From Paraburkholderia solisilvae (GTDB lineage Bacteria; Pseudomonadota; Gammaproteobacteria; Burkholderiales; Burkholderiaceae): a stretch of 64,000 nt of DNA. Numbering within the stretch: the stretch's first letter is position 1; each line of letters starts with the position of its first letter. A model generated the notes under the pieces. That model was not told the DNA's origin, did not search any database, and saw only the letters and a list, made by a program, of their open reading frames with translations. This document shows, piece after piece, positions 1 to 9,056 of this stretch. The position numbers and the translations under genes are program-made. The stretch is taken from positions 62,001 through 126,000 of the forward strand of contig NZ_CADIKF010000004.1 in assembly GCF_902859875.1 (NCBI RefSeq), in the 5' to 3' direction.

Positions 1-210
1 ATGACGAGCCTCGCGCGCGTGATACCGGAAGCGGCGCTCTTTGCTTTCGGCGCGCTGACGCTGATGTTCGCGGTGGTCGTCACCTTCGAGCCGCGCACGC
101 TGTGGGACATCGCCGACACGCTGACGCGGCACAGGACGCGTCAAACGCAGCGCCGCAAGCCGCGCGTCGCGCCGCGGCCCGCCACGCGCCGTGCGCCGCG
201 TGAGGGATGA
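1..210 (+). CDS. pqiA: Paraquat-inducible protein A family, C-terminal fragment
   Basis: Only the last 69 or so codons are in the window; the gene begins upstream. The visible part is one hydrophobic segment (about residues 12-27 of the fragment) followed by the F-E-P-R-T-L-W-D motif. The next gene carries the equivalent F-D-P-R-L-I-W-D at its own C-terminus, so this looks like the first half of a split PqiA. It ends in an Arg/Ala-rich basic tail. PqiA proteins are inner-membrane components of the Pqi intermembrane lipid-transport system. The second pqiA half starts 7 bp downstream, which suggests translational coupling in a pqiA-pqiA-pqiB-pqiC operon. The family call rests on the motif and the neighbours because the N-terminal domain is not visible. 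Confidence 0.75.
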   Translation: MTSLARVIPEAALFAFGALTLMFAVVVTFEPRTLWDIADTLTRHRTRQTQRRKPRVAPRPATRRAPREG

Positions 211-217
211 GCAGCCG

Positions 218-922
218 ATGAAATACCTGACGGCCAAACGCGCCGGGCTGATCGCATGCCATGCATGCGGACGCGTGCAGCGCCGCACCGGCGCGCTGCC
301 GGACGGCTCGCCGCAACGCTGCGAGCGCTGCGGCGCCGCGCTGCACCGGCGCAACCCGGACAGCCTGATACGCACATGGGCGCTGCTGATCGCCGCGGCG
401 GTGCTCTACATTCCGGCAAACCTGCTGCCGGTGCTGCACACCACGTCGCTGGTCGGCACCGAGGACGACACGATCATGAGCGGCGTCGTCTACTTCTGGA
501 CATCGGGGGACTGGCCGCTCGCGATCATCGTGTTCGTCGCGAGCATTCTCGTGCCGATGATGAAGCTCACGGTGCTCTCCATTCTGACGATCACCACGCA
601 GCGCCGCTCGCGCTGGCGGCCGCACGAACGCACGACGCTGTACCGCGTGGTCGAGCGGATCGGCCGCTGGTCGATGCTCGATATCTTCGTCATCACGATG
701 ACCATCGCGCTCGTGCGCTTCAAGTCGCTGGCCGAGATCACCGCGGGCCCGGGTGCGATCGCGTTCGGCTCGGTCGTGATCCTGACGATGCTCGCATCGA
801 TGCAGTTCGATCCGCGGCTGATCTGGGACAACCTCGAGACCGGCCCGGCCAGGCGCCGCGGCGAACCCGCACACCGCACAGACAGCACCCCCACCTCTGC
901 TCAGGACCCGCACCATGAATAG
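218..922 (+). CDS. pqiA: Paraquat-inducible protein A (second half-length paralogue)
   Basis: This is an inner-membrane protein of 234 aa. An N-terminal zinc-ribbon-like region has two CxxC pairs (C14/C17 and C35/C38). It is followed by hydrophobic segments near residues 54-74, 100-124, about 150-165 and 175-195, including Y-I-P-A-N-L-L-P-V, typical of PqiA. E. coli PqiA carries two such units in one chain; here each unit is a separate gene. I chose the ATG at 218 because GAGG lies 11 bp upstream; in-frame GTG codons at 191 and 200 have no ribosome binding site. The 3' end overlaps pqiB (ATG at 915), as expected of coupled translation. Likely partner of PqiB and PqiC in moving lipids between the inner and outer membranes. 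Confidence 0.88.
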   Translation: MKYLTAKRAGLIACHACGRVQRRTGALPDGSPQRCERCGAALHRRNPDSLIRTWALLIAAAVLYIPANLLPVLHTTSLVGTEDDTIMSGVVYFWTSGDWPLAIIVFVASILVPMMKLTVLSILTITTQRRSRWRPHERTTLYRVVERIGRWSMLDIFVITMTIALVRFKSLAEITAGPGAIAFGSVVILTMLASMQFDPRLIWDNLETGPARRRGEPAHRTDSTPTSAQDPHHE

Positions 923-2555
923 TCCACAAGACCCGACGCCCGACGCGCCGCGCCACGATCCGCCCGGACCGGACATTCCCGAGCCCGAAATCGACGCGCG
1001 CCGCCGCTGGCTGCCGTCGCTCGTGTGGGTGATTCCGCTGATCGCGGCGCTGATCGGCGTCGCGCTCGTGATCCAGTCGATCTACGAACGCGGCCCGACC
1101 ATCACCATCAGCTTCAGCACCGCGGAAGGCCTCGAGCCGGGCAAGACGAAGGTGAAGTACAAGGACGTCGATATCGGCTACGTGAAAACCATCAAGCTAT
1201 CGAACAATCATTCGCGCGTGCTGGTGTATGTGCAACTGACCAAGGAAGCCGAGGACTTCGCGGTGAAGGACAGCCGTTTCTGGGTCGTGCGGCCGCGCAT
1301 CGGCGCAAGCGGCGTGACGGGCTTGAGCACGCTCCTGTCGGGCTCGTATATCGGCGTCGACGGCGGACGCTCGACCGAGACGCAGACCGAGTTCGTCGGC
1401 CTCGAAACGCCGCCGGCGGTCACAGTGGACCAGAAAGGGCGGCAGTTCACGCTGCGCGGCGAATCGCTCGGCTCGATCGATATCGGTTCGCCGGTGTTTT
1501 ACCGGCGTGTGCAGGTCGGCCAGGTCACCGGCTTTTCGCTCGACAAGGACGGCACCGGCGTGACGGTGCAGGTGTTCGTCAGCGCGCCGTTCGACCAGTA
1601 CGTCGGCACCAATTCGCGCTGGTGGCATGCGAGCGGCGTCGATTTGCGGCTCGATTCGAGCGGCTTCAAGCTCAATACGCAGTCGCTCGCGACGGTGATC
1701 GTCGGCGGCCTCGCGTTCCAGTCGCCGCCGGGCCAGGCGGTCGGCGTGCAGGCGCCGAACAATATGACGTTCCGCCTCGGCGACGACCAGAGCGACGCGA
1801 TGCGCGAGCCGGACGGCGTGCCGGTGCAGGTCGTGATGAACTTCAACCAGTCGCTGCGCGGGTTGTCGGTCGGCGCGCAGGTGGACTTCCGCGGCATCGT
1901 GCTCGGCCAGGTGACGAGCATCGGCGTCCAGTACGATCCGAAGGCGCGCAACTTCACGATGCCGGTGACGATGAACCTGTATCCGGATCGCCTCGGCAAG
2001 CGCACGCGCGACTCGCTGCCGGCGCCCGGCACCGAATCGAGCCATCTGCTGCTGCAGGCGCTCGTCCAGCACGGGCTGCGCGGCCAGTTGCGGACCGGCA
2101 ACCTGATTACCGGCCAGCTGTATATCGCGCTCGACATGTTCCCGAACGCGCCGAAGGCGACCGTCGATGCGTCGCACGAGCCGCTCGAGCTGCCGACGAT
2201 GCCGAACACGCTCGACGAACTGCAGTTGCAGATCGCGGACATCGCGAAGAAGCTCGACAAGGTGCCGTTCGATCAGATCGGCAACAACCTGAATACGGCG
2301 CTGACCCACGCCGACAAGCTGTTCACGAAGCTCGACACCGAAGTGCTGCCGCAGGCGCGCGACACGCTCGCCGCCGCGAAGCAGACGTTCGGCTCGGCCG
2401 AAGCGACGCTGCAGCAGGATTCGCCGATGCAGTCCGACGTCCATCAGGCATTGCAGGAGCTGACCCGCACGCTGCAGTCGCTGAACGCGCTGTCGGATTA
2501 TCTGGAGCGCCACCCCGAATCGCTGGTCCGCGGAAAACAAGGAGATAAACCATGA
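915..2555 (+). CDS. pqiB: Intermembrane transport protein PqiB (MCE family)
   Basis: This 546-aa protein has one N-terminal transmembrane helix (about residues 34-54), so it is anchored in the inner membrane with its bulk in the periplasm. The rest contains repeated MCE/MlaD modules, at roughly 60-150, 165-230 and 295-400, each beginning with a TISFxTAEGLxPGKTKVKYK-like strand pattern. A helical C-terminal region follows (about 430-530) that in PqiB forms the needle-like channel spanning the periplasm. The length matches E. coli PqiB. The start overlaps the preceding pqiA. The stop overlaps the pqiC start by 4 bp (ATGA), so pqiA, pqiB and pqiC are translationally coupled. PqiB is thought to be the conduit for lipid movement to or from the outer membrane. 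Confidence 0.93.
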   Translation: MNSPQDPTPDAPRHDPPGPDIPEPEIDARRRWLPSLVWVIPLIAALIGVALVIQSIYERGPTITISFSTAEGLEPGKTKVKYKDVDIGYVKTIKLSNNHSRVLVYVQLTKEAEDFAVKDSRFWVVRPRIGASGVTGLSTLLSGSYIGVDGGRSTETQTEFVGLETPPAVTVDQKGRQFTLRGESLGSIDIGSPVFYRRVQVGQVTGFSLDKDGTGVTVQVFVSAPFDQYVGTNSRWWHASGVDLRLDSSGFKLNTQSLATVIVGGLAFQSPPGQAVGVQAPNNMTFRLGDDQSDAMREPDGVPVQVVMNFNQSLRGLSVGAQVDFRGIVLGQVTSIGVQYDPKARNFTMPVTMNLYPDRLGKRTRDSLPAPGTESSHLLLQALVQHGLRGQLRTGNLITGQLYIALDMFPNAPKATVDASHEPLELPTMPNTLDELQLQIADIAKKLDKVPFDQIGNNLNTALTHADKLFTKLDTEVLPQARDTLAAAKQTFGSAEATLQQDSPMQSDVHQALQELTRTLQSLNALSDYLERHPESLVRGKQGDKP

Positions 2556-3295
2556 TGTTTGCGTGGCTCACCCGTTCGTTGCGTGCGCCGCGCGGCGCGG
2601 CCGCGACATCCGGCAAGACGGCGGCCGCTGCGGCCGGCGCGCTGTGCGCGTGCGCGCTCGCGCTCAGCGCGTGTTCGTCGCCGTCGAGCCGGTTCTACAC
2701 GTTGAGCACCGGCGAGACGTCGGCGGCAAACGTCGCGCCCGCCTCCAACCCGGCGTTCCTGATCGAAGTCTCGCCGGTCGATGTGCCGCCGCAAGTCGCG
2801 AAAAACCAGTTCGTCGTGCAGACCGGCGACACCCAGGTGCGGGTGCTCGAACAGGAGCGCTGGGCGTCGCTGCCGGGCGATGAAGTGCGCCGCGCGGTGT
2901 CGAACTCGCTCACGCGGCAGCTGGGCACGATCGACGTGTTCGGCACGCCTTACCCGGACCGCGTGCCGGTATACCGCATCAAGCTCACCGTTCAGCGCTT
3001 CGAGTCGTGGCCCGGCTCGCACGCGCTGATCGACGCGGTATGGAGCGTACGCGCGGTGCGCACGCAAGCGCTGCTGACCTGCCGCAGCGTCGCGAGCGTG
3101 CCGGTCGCCGACGGCTACGATGCGCTCGCCGCCGGCCATCAGCGCGCGGTCCAGCAGATTTCGACCGAGATTGCCGCGGCGGTGCGCACGCTCGCGGCGA
3201 ACCCGGCGCGCGGCGCCACGCTGGCCTGTCCGACGGCTTCCGCGCAGGCGCTGCCTGCGGGGCCGGCTGCCTCGACGGCGGGCGCCGGGAGTTGA
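2552..3295 (+). CDS. pqiC: PqiC-like outer-membrane lipoprotein (ABC-type transport auxiliary)
   Basis: The 247-aa protein has a lipoprotein signal peptide ending in the lipobox L-S-A-C with the lipidated cysteine at residue 41. A PqiC/DUF330 domain follows, opening with S-R-F-Y-T-L-S and containing the V-x-V-P-x-x-V-A-K-N-Q-F-V-V strand typical of the family. It is expected to sit in the outer membrane and cap the PqiB channel. The start ATGATG is preceded by GGAG and overlaps the pqiB stop. The last 20 residues are Ala/Pro/Gly-rich low complexity. Just after the stop, another frame continues with an Ala/Asp/Val-rich reading frame and a hexanucleotide repeat, so the 3' end looks unstable. 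Confidence 0.9.
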   Translation: MMFAWLTRSLRAPRGAAATSGKTAAAAAGALCACALALSACSSPSSRFYTLSTGETSAANVAPASNPAFLIEVSPVDVPPQVAKNQFVVQTGDTQVRVLEQERWASLPGDEVRRAVSNSLTRQLGTIDVFGTPYPDRVPVYRIKLTVQRFESWPGSHALIDAVWSVRAVRTQALLTCRSVASVPVADGYDALAAGHQRAVQQISTEIAAAVRTLAANPARGATLACPTASAQALPAGPAASTAGAGS

Positions 3296-3361
3296 TGTGG
3301 GTGAGGCGGCGGCAGGGGATGCGGATGTTGCGGCGGCGGATGAGGATACGGATGTGGCTGA

Positions 3362-3414
<53 letters not shown>

Positions 3415-3639
3415 CTGCCGACACTAATGCCGATGCCAAGCCATTGCGGCTCCTAACGCGGTCGCATCTCCTCATTCCACTGCGACCGCTAACACCGACG
3501 CGCTGACGCGCAATCGCCGCGCGGCAACGGCAGACTGCAGCGTCTCGCCCAGACCGCCGGCGCGACCCGCGTACAATGGCGGCTTGTTCAAAGCCCGACG
3601 CGCCTGTCAACGCGCGTCCCACGCCCGGCGCCCCGCTCA

Positions 3640-4920
3640 ATGTCTTTCGATTTTTTCGTCCCCTGTCCTCGCGGTCTCGAAGCCGCGCTTGCCGCCGAAC
3701 TCGCCGAGATTGCCGCCAGGCATCTGAACGGCGCGCCGTTCACCACCGGCGAACAGGTGCCGGGCGGCGTGCATTTTCGCGGCGGCTGGACGGCCGGCAT
3801 GGCGGCGAATCTGCATTCGCGCATCGCGAGTCGCGTGCTGCTGAAAATCGCGCAGCGTCCGTACCGCAACGAGCAGGACGTCTATGCGCTCGCGCTCGAG
3901 CAGCGCTGGGAGCAATGGTTTTCGGCCAATGAAACGCTGCGCGTCGACGTCACGGCGATCAAGTCGCCGCTGCGCAGCCTCGAGTTCGCGACGCTGCGCG
4001 TGAAAGACGCGGTCTGCGACCGCCTGCGCGAAGTCAGCGGCGCGCGGCCGAGCATCGACACCGGCGCACCCGATGTGCGCGTGTTCGCGTTTCTCACCGC
4101 GACCGACTGCACGCTGTACCTCGACACGTCCGGCGAACCGCTCTTCAAGCGCGGCTGGCGCCTCGACAAAGGCGCGGCGCCGCTGCGCGAAAATCTCGCC
4201 GCCGGCATTCTGCGGCTCACCGGCTGGACGCCCGGCACCGCGCTCTACGACCCGATGTGCGGCAGCGGCACGTTTCTCGCCGAGGCGGCACAAGTCGCGC
4301 TGAACGTCGCGCCGGGCGTCGAGCGGCGCTTCGGCTTCGAGAAACTGAAGCAATACGACGTCAGCGCGTGGCAGGCGCTGAAGGTCGCCGCGCAGGACGC
4401 GAAACGCGCGGCACGCTCGTCGCGCGCGGCAGATCTGCTGATCTTCGGCAGCGATATTTCGGGCGATATGCTGGACAAGGCGCGCGCGAACTTCGAACGC
4501 GCCGGGTTTTCCGGGCTGCCGCTCAAGCAGGTCGACGCACGCGGCATGACGCCGCCGGCCGACACGCCCGGCATTCTGGTCGCCAATCCGCCGTACGGCG
4601 AACGGATCGAAGTGCGCGGCCGCGGGCCGCGCGGTGAAGTTCGCGCGACCGGCCGCGCCGCACATGACGAGCGCGACGAAGGCTTTCGCCGCTCGCACGC
4701 CGAGACGCCGGACAGCGAGTTCTTTCAGGCGCTCGGCGACGCGTTGAAGCAGCGCTTCACCGGCTGGCATGCGTTCATCCTCACGTCCGATCGCAAGCTG
4801 CCGGGGCAGTTGCGTCTGCGTGAGTCCGCGAAGACGCCGCTCTACAACGGCGCGCTCGAATGCCGGTTGTTTCGCTTCGATCTCGTGGCCGGCAGCGTCA
4901 AGCAGAAGCCCGCTTCCTGA
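3640..4920 (+). CDS. THUMP-domain class I SAM-dependent RNA methyltransferase (RlmL N-terminal-half type)
   Basis: The 426-aa protein has an N-terminal ferredoxin-like/THUMP region (about 1-165, opening with F-F-V-P-C-P-R-G-L-E). A Rossmann methyltransferase domain follows, with the SAM-binding motif D-P-M-C-G-S-G-T-F from residue 204 and the catalytic N-P-P-Y-G-E at 316-321. N-P-P-Y marks N-methylation of a base. E. coli RlmL, which makes m2G2445 in 23S rRNA, has this architecture plus a fused RlmK domain; this protein is only the RlmL-like half. An Arg/Gly/Glu-rich stretch of about 35 residues directly after N-P-P-Y-G-E-R (about 325-355) looks like a lineage insertion. The target base is inferred, not shown. 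Confidence 0.88.
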   Translation: MSFDFFVPCPRGLEAALAAELAEIAARHLNGAPFTTGEQVPGGVHFRGGWTAGMAANLHSRIASRVLLKIAQRPYRNEQDVYALALEQRWEQWFSANETLRVDVTAIKSPLRSLEFATLRVKDAVCDRLREVSGARPSIDTGAPDVRVFAFLTATDCTLYLDTSGEPLFKRGWRLDKGAAPLRENLAAGILRLTGWTPGTALYDPMCGSGTFLAEAAQVALNVAPGVERRFGFEKLKQYDVSAWQALKVAAQDAKRAARSSRAADLLIFGSDISGDMLDKARANFERAGFSGLPLKQVDARGMTPPADTPGILVANPPYGERIEVRGRGPRGEVRATGRAAHDERDEGFRRSHAETPDSEFFQALGDALKQRFTGWHAFILTSDRKLPGQLRLRESAKTPLYNGALECRLFRFDLVAGSVKQKPAS

Positions 4921-5130
4921 CGGGACATACTCGACGGGACTAAACGCGCCGGACGCGACACGGCGCGGGGATGCGACGGAACGTAACGCAGCGAAGCGCA
5001 CGCGGCCGCGTTTCATGCCGGGCGGCGCGCGAGTCGCAAGCGACGTTACGCGACGTGCGCACGCGCGCCGGACGATCCATCACGCGCCGCATGCGGCGAA
5101 ACGTGCGCCCCGCGCGGCAACGCGCATCGC

Positions 5131-6615
5131 TTACTCGACCGACTTCACCATATCCTCGATCACCTTCTTCGCATCGCCGAACACCATCATCGTCTTGTCC
5201 ATGTAGAAGAGATCGTTGTCGAGCCCCGCGTAGCCGGCCGCCATCGAGCGCTTGTTGACGATTACCGTGCGCGCCTTGTACGCCTCGATGATCGGCATGC
5301 CGGCGATCGGCGATTTCGGATCGTTCTTTGCAGCGGGATTCACGACGTCGTTCGCACCGAGCACCAGCACGACGTCGGTCTGGCCGAACTCGTTATTGAT
5401 GTCGTCCATCTCGAAGACGAGGTCGTACGGCACTTCCGCTTCGGCGAGCAGCACGTTCATATGCCCGGGCATGCGGCCCGCCACCGGGTGAATCGCATAG
5501 CGCACGTCGATGCCCTTTTCGACGAGCTTGTCGGTCAACTCCTTCAACGCATGCTGCGCGCGTGCAACCGCAAGGCCGTAGCCCGGCACGATCACCACTG
5601 ACTCCGCATTGCCGAGCATGAACGATGCGTCCTCGGCCGAGCCCGACTTCACCGGCCGCTGTTCCTGCGCACCGCCCGTGGCCGCCGCGCCGGGCTCCGC
5701 GCCGAAGCCGCCCAGCAGCACGTTGAAGAACGAGCGGTTCATCGCGCGGCACATGATGTACGACAGAATCGCACCGGACGAGCCCACCAGCGAGCCGGCA
5801 ATGATCAGCATCGCGTTGTTCAGCGAAAAGCCGATGCCCGCGGCGGCCCACCCCGAATACGAGTTCAGCATCGACACGACGACCGGCATGTCCGCGCCGC
5901 CGATCGGGATGATGATCAGCACGCCGAGCACAAATGCGATCAGCGTCATGATGATGAACGGCAGCCACGACTGGGTCAGGAAAAAGAGGATGCCGAAGCC
6001 GACCATGCCGAGCGCGAGCAGCAGGTTGATCGTGTGCTGGCCCGCGTAGACCACCGGCGCGCCCTGGAAGAGCCGGAATCTGTATTTTCCCGACAGCTTG
6101 CCGAATGCGATCACCGAACCGGAGAACGTAATCGCGCCGACGAAGGTGCCGATAAAGAGCTCGATCCGGTTGCCGTACGGCAGGAAGTTCGGATAGGGCG
6201 CATCCTCGGCGGCAAGGCCGAACGCCGCCGGCTCCGACACCACCGCATACGCGATGCATACCGCCGCGAGACCGATCAGCGAGTGCATCGCGGCGACCAG
6301 CTCCGGCATCTTCGTCATCTCGACGCGCGCCGCGATAAACGCACCGATCGCGCCGCCCACCACCAGCGCCGCGAACACCAGGCCGAGCCCGAGCGCGAGA
6401 TTCGAGCCGAGCAGCGCGGCCTCGCGGACGATCAGCGCGATGGTCGTGAGGATCGCGATCGCCATCCCGACCATGCCGAACACGTTGCCCGCGCGTGCGC
6501 TCTTCGGATTCGACAGGCCCTTCAACGCCTGAATGAAGCACACCGACGCGACCAGATACAGCAGCGTGACGACGTTCATACTCACGAAGTTCATGCCCCC
6601 GACGTTGGTGCCCAT
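5131..6615 (-). CDS. pntB: NAD(P) transhydrogenase subunit beta
   Basis: The 494-aa protein has about nine hydrophobic segments over residues 1-290, forming the proton-translocating domain. A variable linker rich in Gly, Ala and Gln follows. The C-terminal NADP(H)-binding domain III occupies the last 180 or so residues and contains V-P-G-Y-G-L-A-V-A-R-A-Q and, near the end, the G-A-N-D-V-V-N-P-A-A motif. With PntA it couples proton entry to hydride transfer from NADH to NADP+, supplying NADPH. The ATG immediately follows the stop of the upstream membrane subunit gene. A second possible start (M8) would shorten it by seven residues. No clear terminator is visible between 4921 and 5130. Confidence 0.96.
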   Translation of the reverse strand: MGTNVGGMNFVSMNVVTLLYLVASVCFIQALKGLSNPKSARAGNVFGMVGMAIAILTTIALIVREAALLGSNLALGLGLVFAALVVGGAIGAFIAARVEMTKMPELVAAMHSLIGLAAVCIAYAVVSEPAAFGLAAEDAPYPNFLPYGNRIELFIGTFVGAITFSGSVIAFGKLSGKYRFRLFQGAPVVYAGQHTINLLLALGMVGFGILFFLTQSWLPFIIMTLIAFVLGVLIIIPIGGADMPVVVSMLNSYSGWAAAGIGFSLNNAMLIIAGSLVGSSGAILSYIMCRAMNRSFFNVLLGGFGAEPGAAATGGAQEQRPVKSGSAEDASFMLGNAESVVIVPGYGLAVARAQHALKELTDKLVEKGIDVRYAIHPVAGRMPGHMNVLLAEAEVPYDLVFEMDDINNEFGQTDVVLVLGANDVVNPAAKNDPKSPIAGMPIIEAYKARTVIVNKRSMAAGYAGLDNDLFYMDKTMMVFGDAKKVIEDMVKSVE

Positions 6616-6939
6616 TTACACGCCCTCCTTGCGAGGAGCGGCGAGCTTCTTCGGCTCTTTCTTTCTGAACATCTCGAGCATGCGCCGGGTGACCAGAAAG
6701 CCGCCGAACACGTTGACCGCCGCCAGCGCGACCGCGACCGTGCCGAAGAACTTGCCCGCGCCGACCGTCAGCCCCGCGGCGAGCATCGCGCCGACAATCA
6801 CAATGGCCGAGATCGCGTTGGTCACCGCCATCAGCGGCGTGTGCAGCGCGGGCGTGACATTCCACACCACGTGATAGCCGACGTAGATCGCCAGCACGAA
6901 AATGATCAGGTTGATCACCGTGTGGTTGATGACTTCCAT
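6616..6939 (-). CDS. pntAB: NAD(P) transhydrogenase subunit alpha, membrane part
   Basis: This 107-aa protein is almost entirely transmembrane, with three hydrophobic segments (about 8-28, 38-58 and 62-84). It contains [20 protein letters not shown], the conserved membrane signature of the PntA C-terminal part. It ends in a basic cytoplasmic tail. In E. coli this segment is fused to the NAD-binding domain; here alpha is split into two genes, as in many proteobacteria. It lies between pntAA and pntB on the same strand, and its stop abuts the pntB start. Confidence 0.95.
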   Translation of the reverse strand: MEVINHTVINLIIFVLAIYVGYHVVWNVTPALHTPLMAVTNAISAIVIVGAMLAAGLTVGAGKFFGTVAVALAAVNVFGGFLVTRRMLEMFRKKEPKKLAAPRKEGV

Positions 6940-6979
6940 CGCCGTGTCTCCTTATAGGGTGCGTACCGGATAAGCGTGA

Positions 6980-8122
6980 TCACGCCGCGCGCACGAGCGC
7001 GCCGTCGCGTACGAGCAGCGTCGCCGCGACGATGTCATCCGCGAGATCGATATTGAGTGCGCCTTCCTTCGTGACGATCAGCTTCAGGAAGTCGAGCAGG
7101 TTGCGCGCGTAGAGCGACGATGCGTCGGCCGGCACCATCGCCGCGAGATTCGTGTAGCCGACGAGCGTCACGCCGTGCTTCGTGACCACCTTGTCCGCTT
7201 CGGTGAGCGGGCAATTGCCGCCGCGCCGGCCGTCGACCTCGGCGCCGCGGCCGGCCGCGAGGTCAATCAGCACCGAGCCGGGTTTCATGGCCAGCACGGT
7301 CTCCGTCGAAATCAGCGTCGGCGCGGCGCGCCCCGGAATCAGCGCGGTCGTGATCACCACGTCGGCCTGTCTGGCGCGCTCGTGCACGAGCGCCGCCTGG
7401 CGCGCGAGCCACGACGGCGGCATCGGCCGCGCATAGCCGCCGACGCCTTCGGCCGCTGCGCGTTCGTCGTCGGTTTCGTAAGGCACGTCGAGAAATTTCG
7501 CGCCGAGCGACTCGATCTGCTCCTTCACCGCCGGACGCACGTCGGACGCTTCGATCACCGCGCCGAGGCGCTTCGCGGTCGCAATGGCCTGCAGGCCCGC
7601 GACGCCGGCGCCCAATATCAGCACGCGGGCGGCCTTCACGGTGCCGGCGGCGGTCATCAGCATCGGCATGAAGCGCGGGTACAGGTCCGCCGCGAGCAGC
7701 ACCGCCTTGTAGCCCGCGATATTCGCCTGCGACGACAGCACGTCGAGGCTTTGCGCGCGTGTGGTGCGCGGCGCCGCTTCGAGCGCGAACGCGGTCAGAC
7801 CGGCCGCGGCGAGCCGCGCGGCGTTGTCCGCATTGAAAGGATCGAGCATGCCTACCACGGTCGCGCCGCGCTTGATGAGCGGCAGTTCGGCCTCGGTGGG
7901 CGACTGGACTTTGAGGATGAGATCGGCGGCGAACGCGCCCGCGGCATCGGTGATTTCCGCGCCGACGGCGGTGAATGCGTCGTCCGGGAAGCTCGCGGGC
8001 GTTCCGGCGCCGCTTTGTACCGTCACCCGATGACCCTGCGACACATACTTCTTGACCGTCTCGGGCGTCGCGGCAACACGGGTTTCGTAGGCACGCGTCT
8101 CGGCTGGCACTCCGATGTGCAT
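6980..8122 (-). CDS. pntAA: NAD(P) transhydrogenase subunit alpha, NAD(H)-binding part
   Basis: The 380-aa soluble domain I binds NAD(H). It opens with M-H-I-G-V-P-A-E-T, typical of the alanine dehydrogenase/PntA family. It has the transhydrogenase signature R-A-Q-S-L-D-V-L-S-S-Q-A-N (122-134) and the dinucleotide loop G-A-G-V-A-G at 171-176. It is the first gene of the pntAA-pntAB-pntB operon, with 40 bp to the next gene. A GAGGAGGA-type ribosome binding site lies just upstream on the minus strand. The promoter should lie in 8123-8250, but I could not assign boxes with confidence. Confidence 0.96.
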   Translation of the reverse strand: MHIGVPAETRAYETRVAATPETVKKYVSQGHRVTVQSGAGTPASFPDDAFTAVGAEITDAAGAFAADLILKVQSPTEAELPLIKRGATVVGMLDPFNADNAARLAAAGLTAFALEAAPRTTRAQSLDVLSSQANIAGYKAVLLAADLYPRFMPMLMTAAGTVKAARVLILGAGVAGLQAIATAKRLGAVIEASDVRPAVKEQIESLGAKFLDVPYETDDERAAAEGVGGYARPMPPSWLARQAALVHERARQADVVITTALIPGRAAPTLISTETVLAMKPGSVLIDLAAGRGAEVDGRRGGNCPLTEADKVVTKHGVTLVGYTNLAAMVPADASSLYARNLLDFLKLIVTKEGALNIDLADDIVAATLLVRDGALVRAA

Positions 8123-8557
8123 CGTGATCTCCTCCTCGACCTTCTTGTTTGACGGACTTGCCGACGAGGGCTCGCCGGCTTGCTCAATGCAACGGCTACC
8201 GTGTCACTTTAACCGAAACCCCGGCGTGCAAACCAGATTTGTCGGGTGAGGCGGGACGCAATCGCAACGGACTTATCGCTGTGCCGCTGTGCCGCTGATG
8301 CCGCTGTGCCGCTGTGCCGCTGTGCCGCTGTTCCCGCTGATGCCGCTGTTGCTTCCGTTACGGCAGATGTCGCTGTGCCGCAGATTCCGCATCGCAACCG
8401 GCCCCGGTGGCGACCGACCTCCAGCGGAACCATCCCGACGGCCCATGCCAGCGCTGACGCCGACGCAACACGGGTCCCGCACGACAGATACCGGTGAGCT
8501 ACGCACTTACCGCCCCCGCCGGGCGGCCAAGGCCCATAAACGGTAAAATGTCGCCCC
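8123..8557. other. Divergent intergenic region with a repeat tract
   Basis: This 435-bp region lies between the divergent pntAA and Nudix genes and must hold both promoters. Short open frames here have no coding character. Its most visible content is the GCCGCTGT-type tandem repeat described separately. The last 60 bp contain GGTAAAATG just upstream of the Nudix start, a possible -10-like element. Confidence 0.5.
8278..8350 (+). repeat. Degenerate 8-9-bp tandem repeat (GCCGCTGT)
   Basis: About eight head-to-tail copies of an 8-bp unit GCCGCTGT occur here, some with one extra base (GCCGCTGAT) or a substitution. The tract is intergenic, between the divergent pntAA and Nudix genes. Unit lengths of 8 and 9 do not preserve a frame, so this is not a coding repeat. 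Confidence 0.8.
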
Positions 8558-9034
8558 ATGAAACCGGAAACCTGGGCTCCGCATGTGACGGTCGCCGCGG
8601 TCATCGAACGCGACGGGCGCTTTCTCGTCGTCGAGGAACAGACGTCCGCCGGGCTGCGGCTCAACCAGCCCGCCGGACATCTCGAAGCGGGCGAAACGCT
8701 CGCCGAGGCGGTGGTGCGCGAGACGCTCGAAGAAACCGCGCATCCGTTTGCGCCCGACGCGCTGGTCGGCGTCTATATGACGCATTTCGCGCAGCCGGAT
8801 AGCAATGGCACGACGTACCTGCGCTTCACGTTCTGCGGTGCGGTTGGCGCACCCGAACAGCGCGCGCTCGACCCGGATATCGTCCGCACGTTGTGGATGA
8901 GCGCCGCCGAATTGCGCGCGTGTCCTGAACGGCATCGCACGCCGCTCGTGATGCGCTGCATCGACGATTACCTCGCGGGCCGACGTTTCCCGCTCGACTT
9001 CGTGCACACGCATTCGGTCGGGCCTCCCCGATAA
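8558..9034 (+). CDS. Nudix hydrolase (NudJ-like)
   Basis: This is a 158-aa Nudix protein. The Nudix box fits G-x5-E-x7-R-E-x-x-E-E from G40 to T60, with the metal-binding R54-E55 and E58-E59 positions intact. The surrounding N-Q-P-A-G-H-L-E is characteristic of the NudJ type, which hydrolyses thiamine pyrophosphates and nucleoside di- and triphosphates. It lies 22 bp upstream of mnmA on the same strand. Nudix genes beside mnmA are common in beta- and gammaproteobacteria, suggesting co-transcription. Substrate cannot be fixed from sequence alone. Confidence 0.9.
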   Translation: MKPETWAPHVTVAAVIERDGRFLVVEEQTSAGLRLNQPAGHLEAGETLAEAVVRETLEETAHPFAPDALVGVYMTHFAQPDSNGTTYLRFTFCGAVGAPEQRALDPDIVRTLWMSAAELRACPERHRTPLVMRCIDDYLAGRRFPLDFVHTHSVGPPR

Positions 9035-9056
9035 AGAACGCAGCAGGCACAACCAG

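Noticed and set aside
191..217. Longer GTG start for the second pqiA half
   Set aside because: No ribosome binding site precedes it and it adds only nine residues. GAGG is well placed for the ATG at 218.
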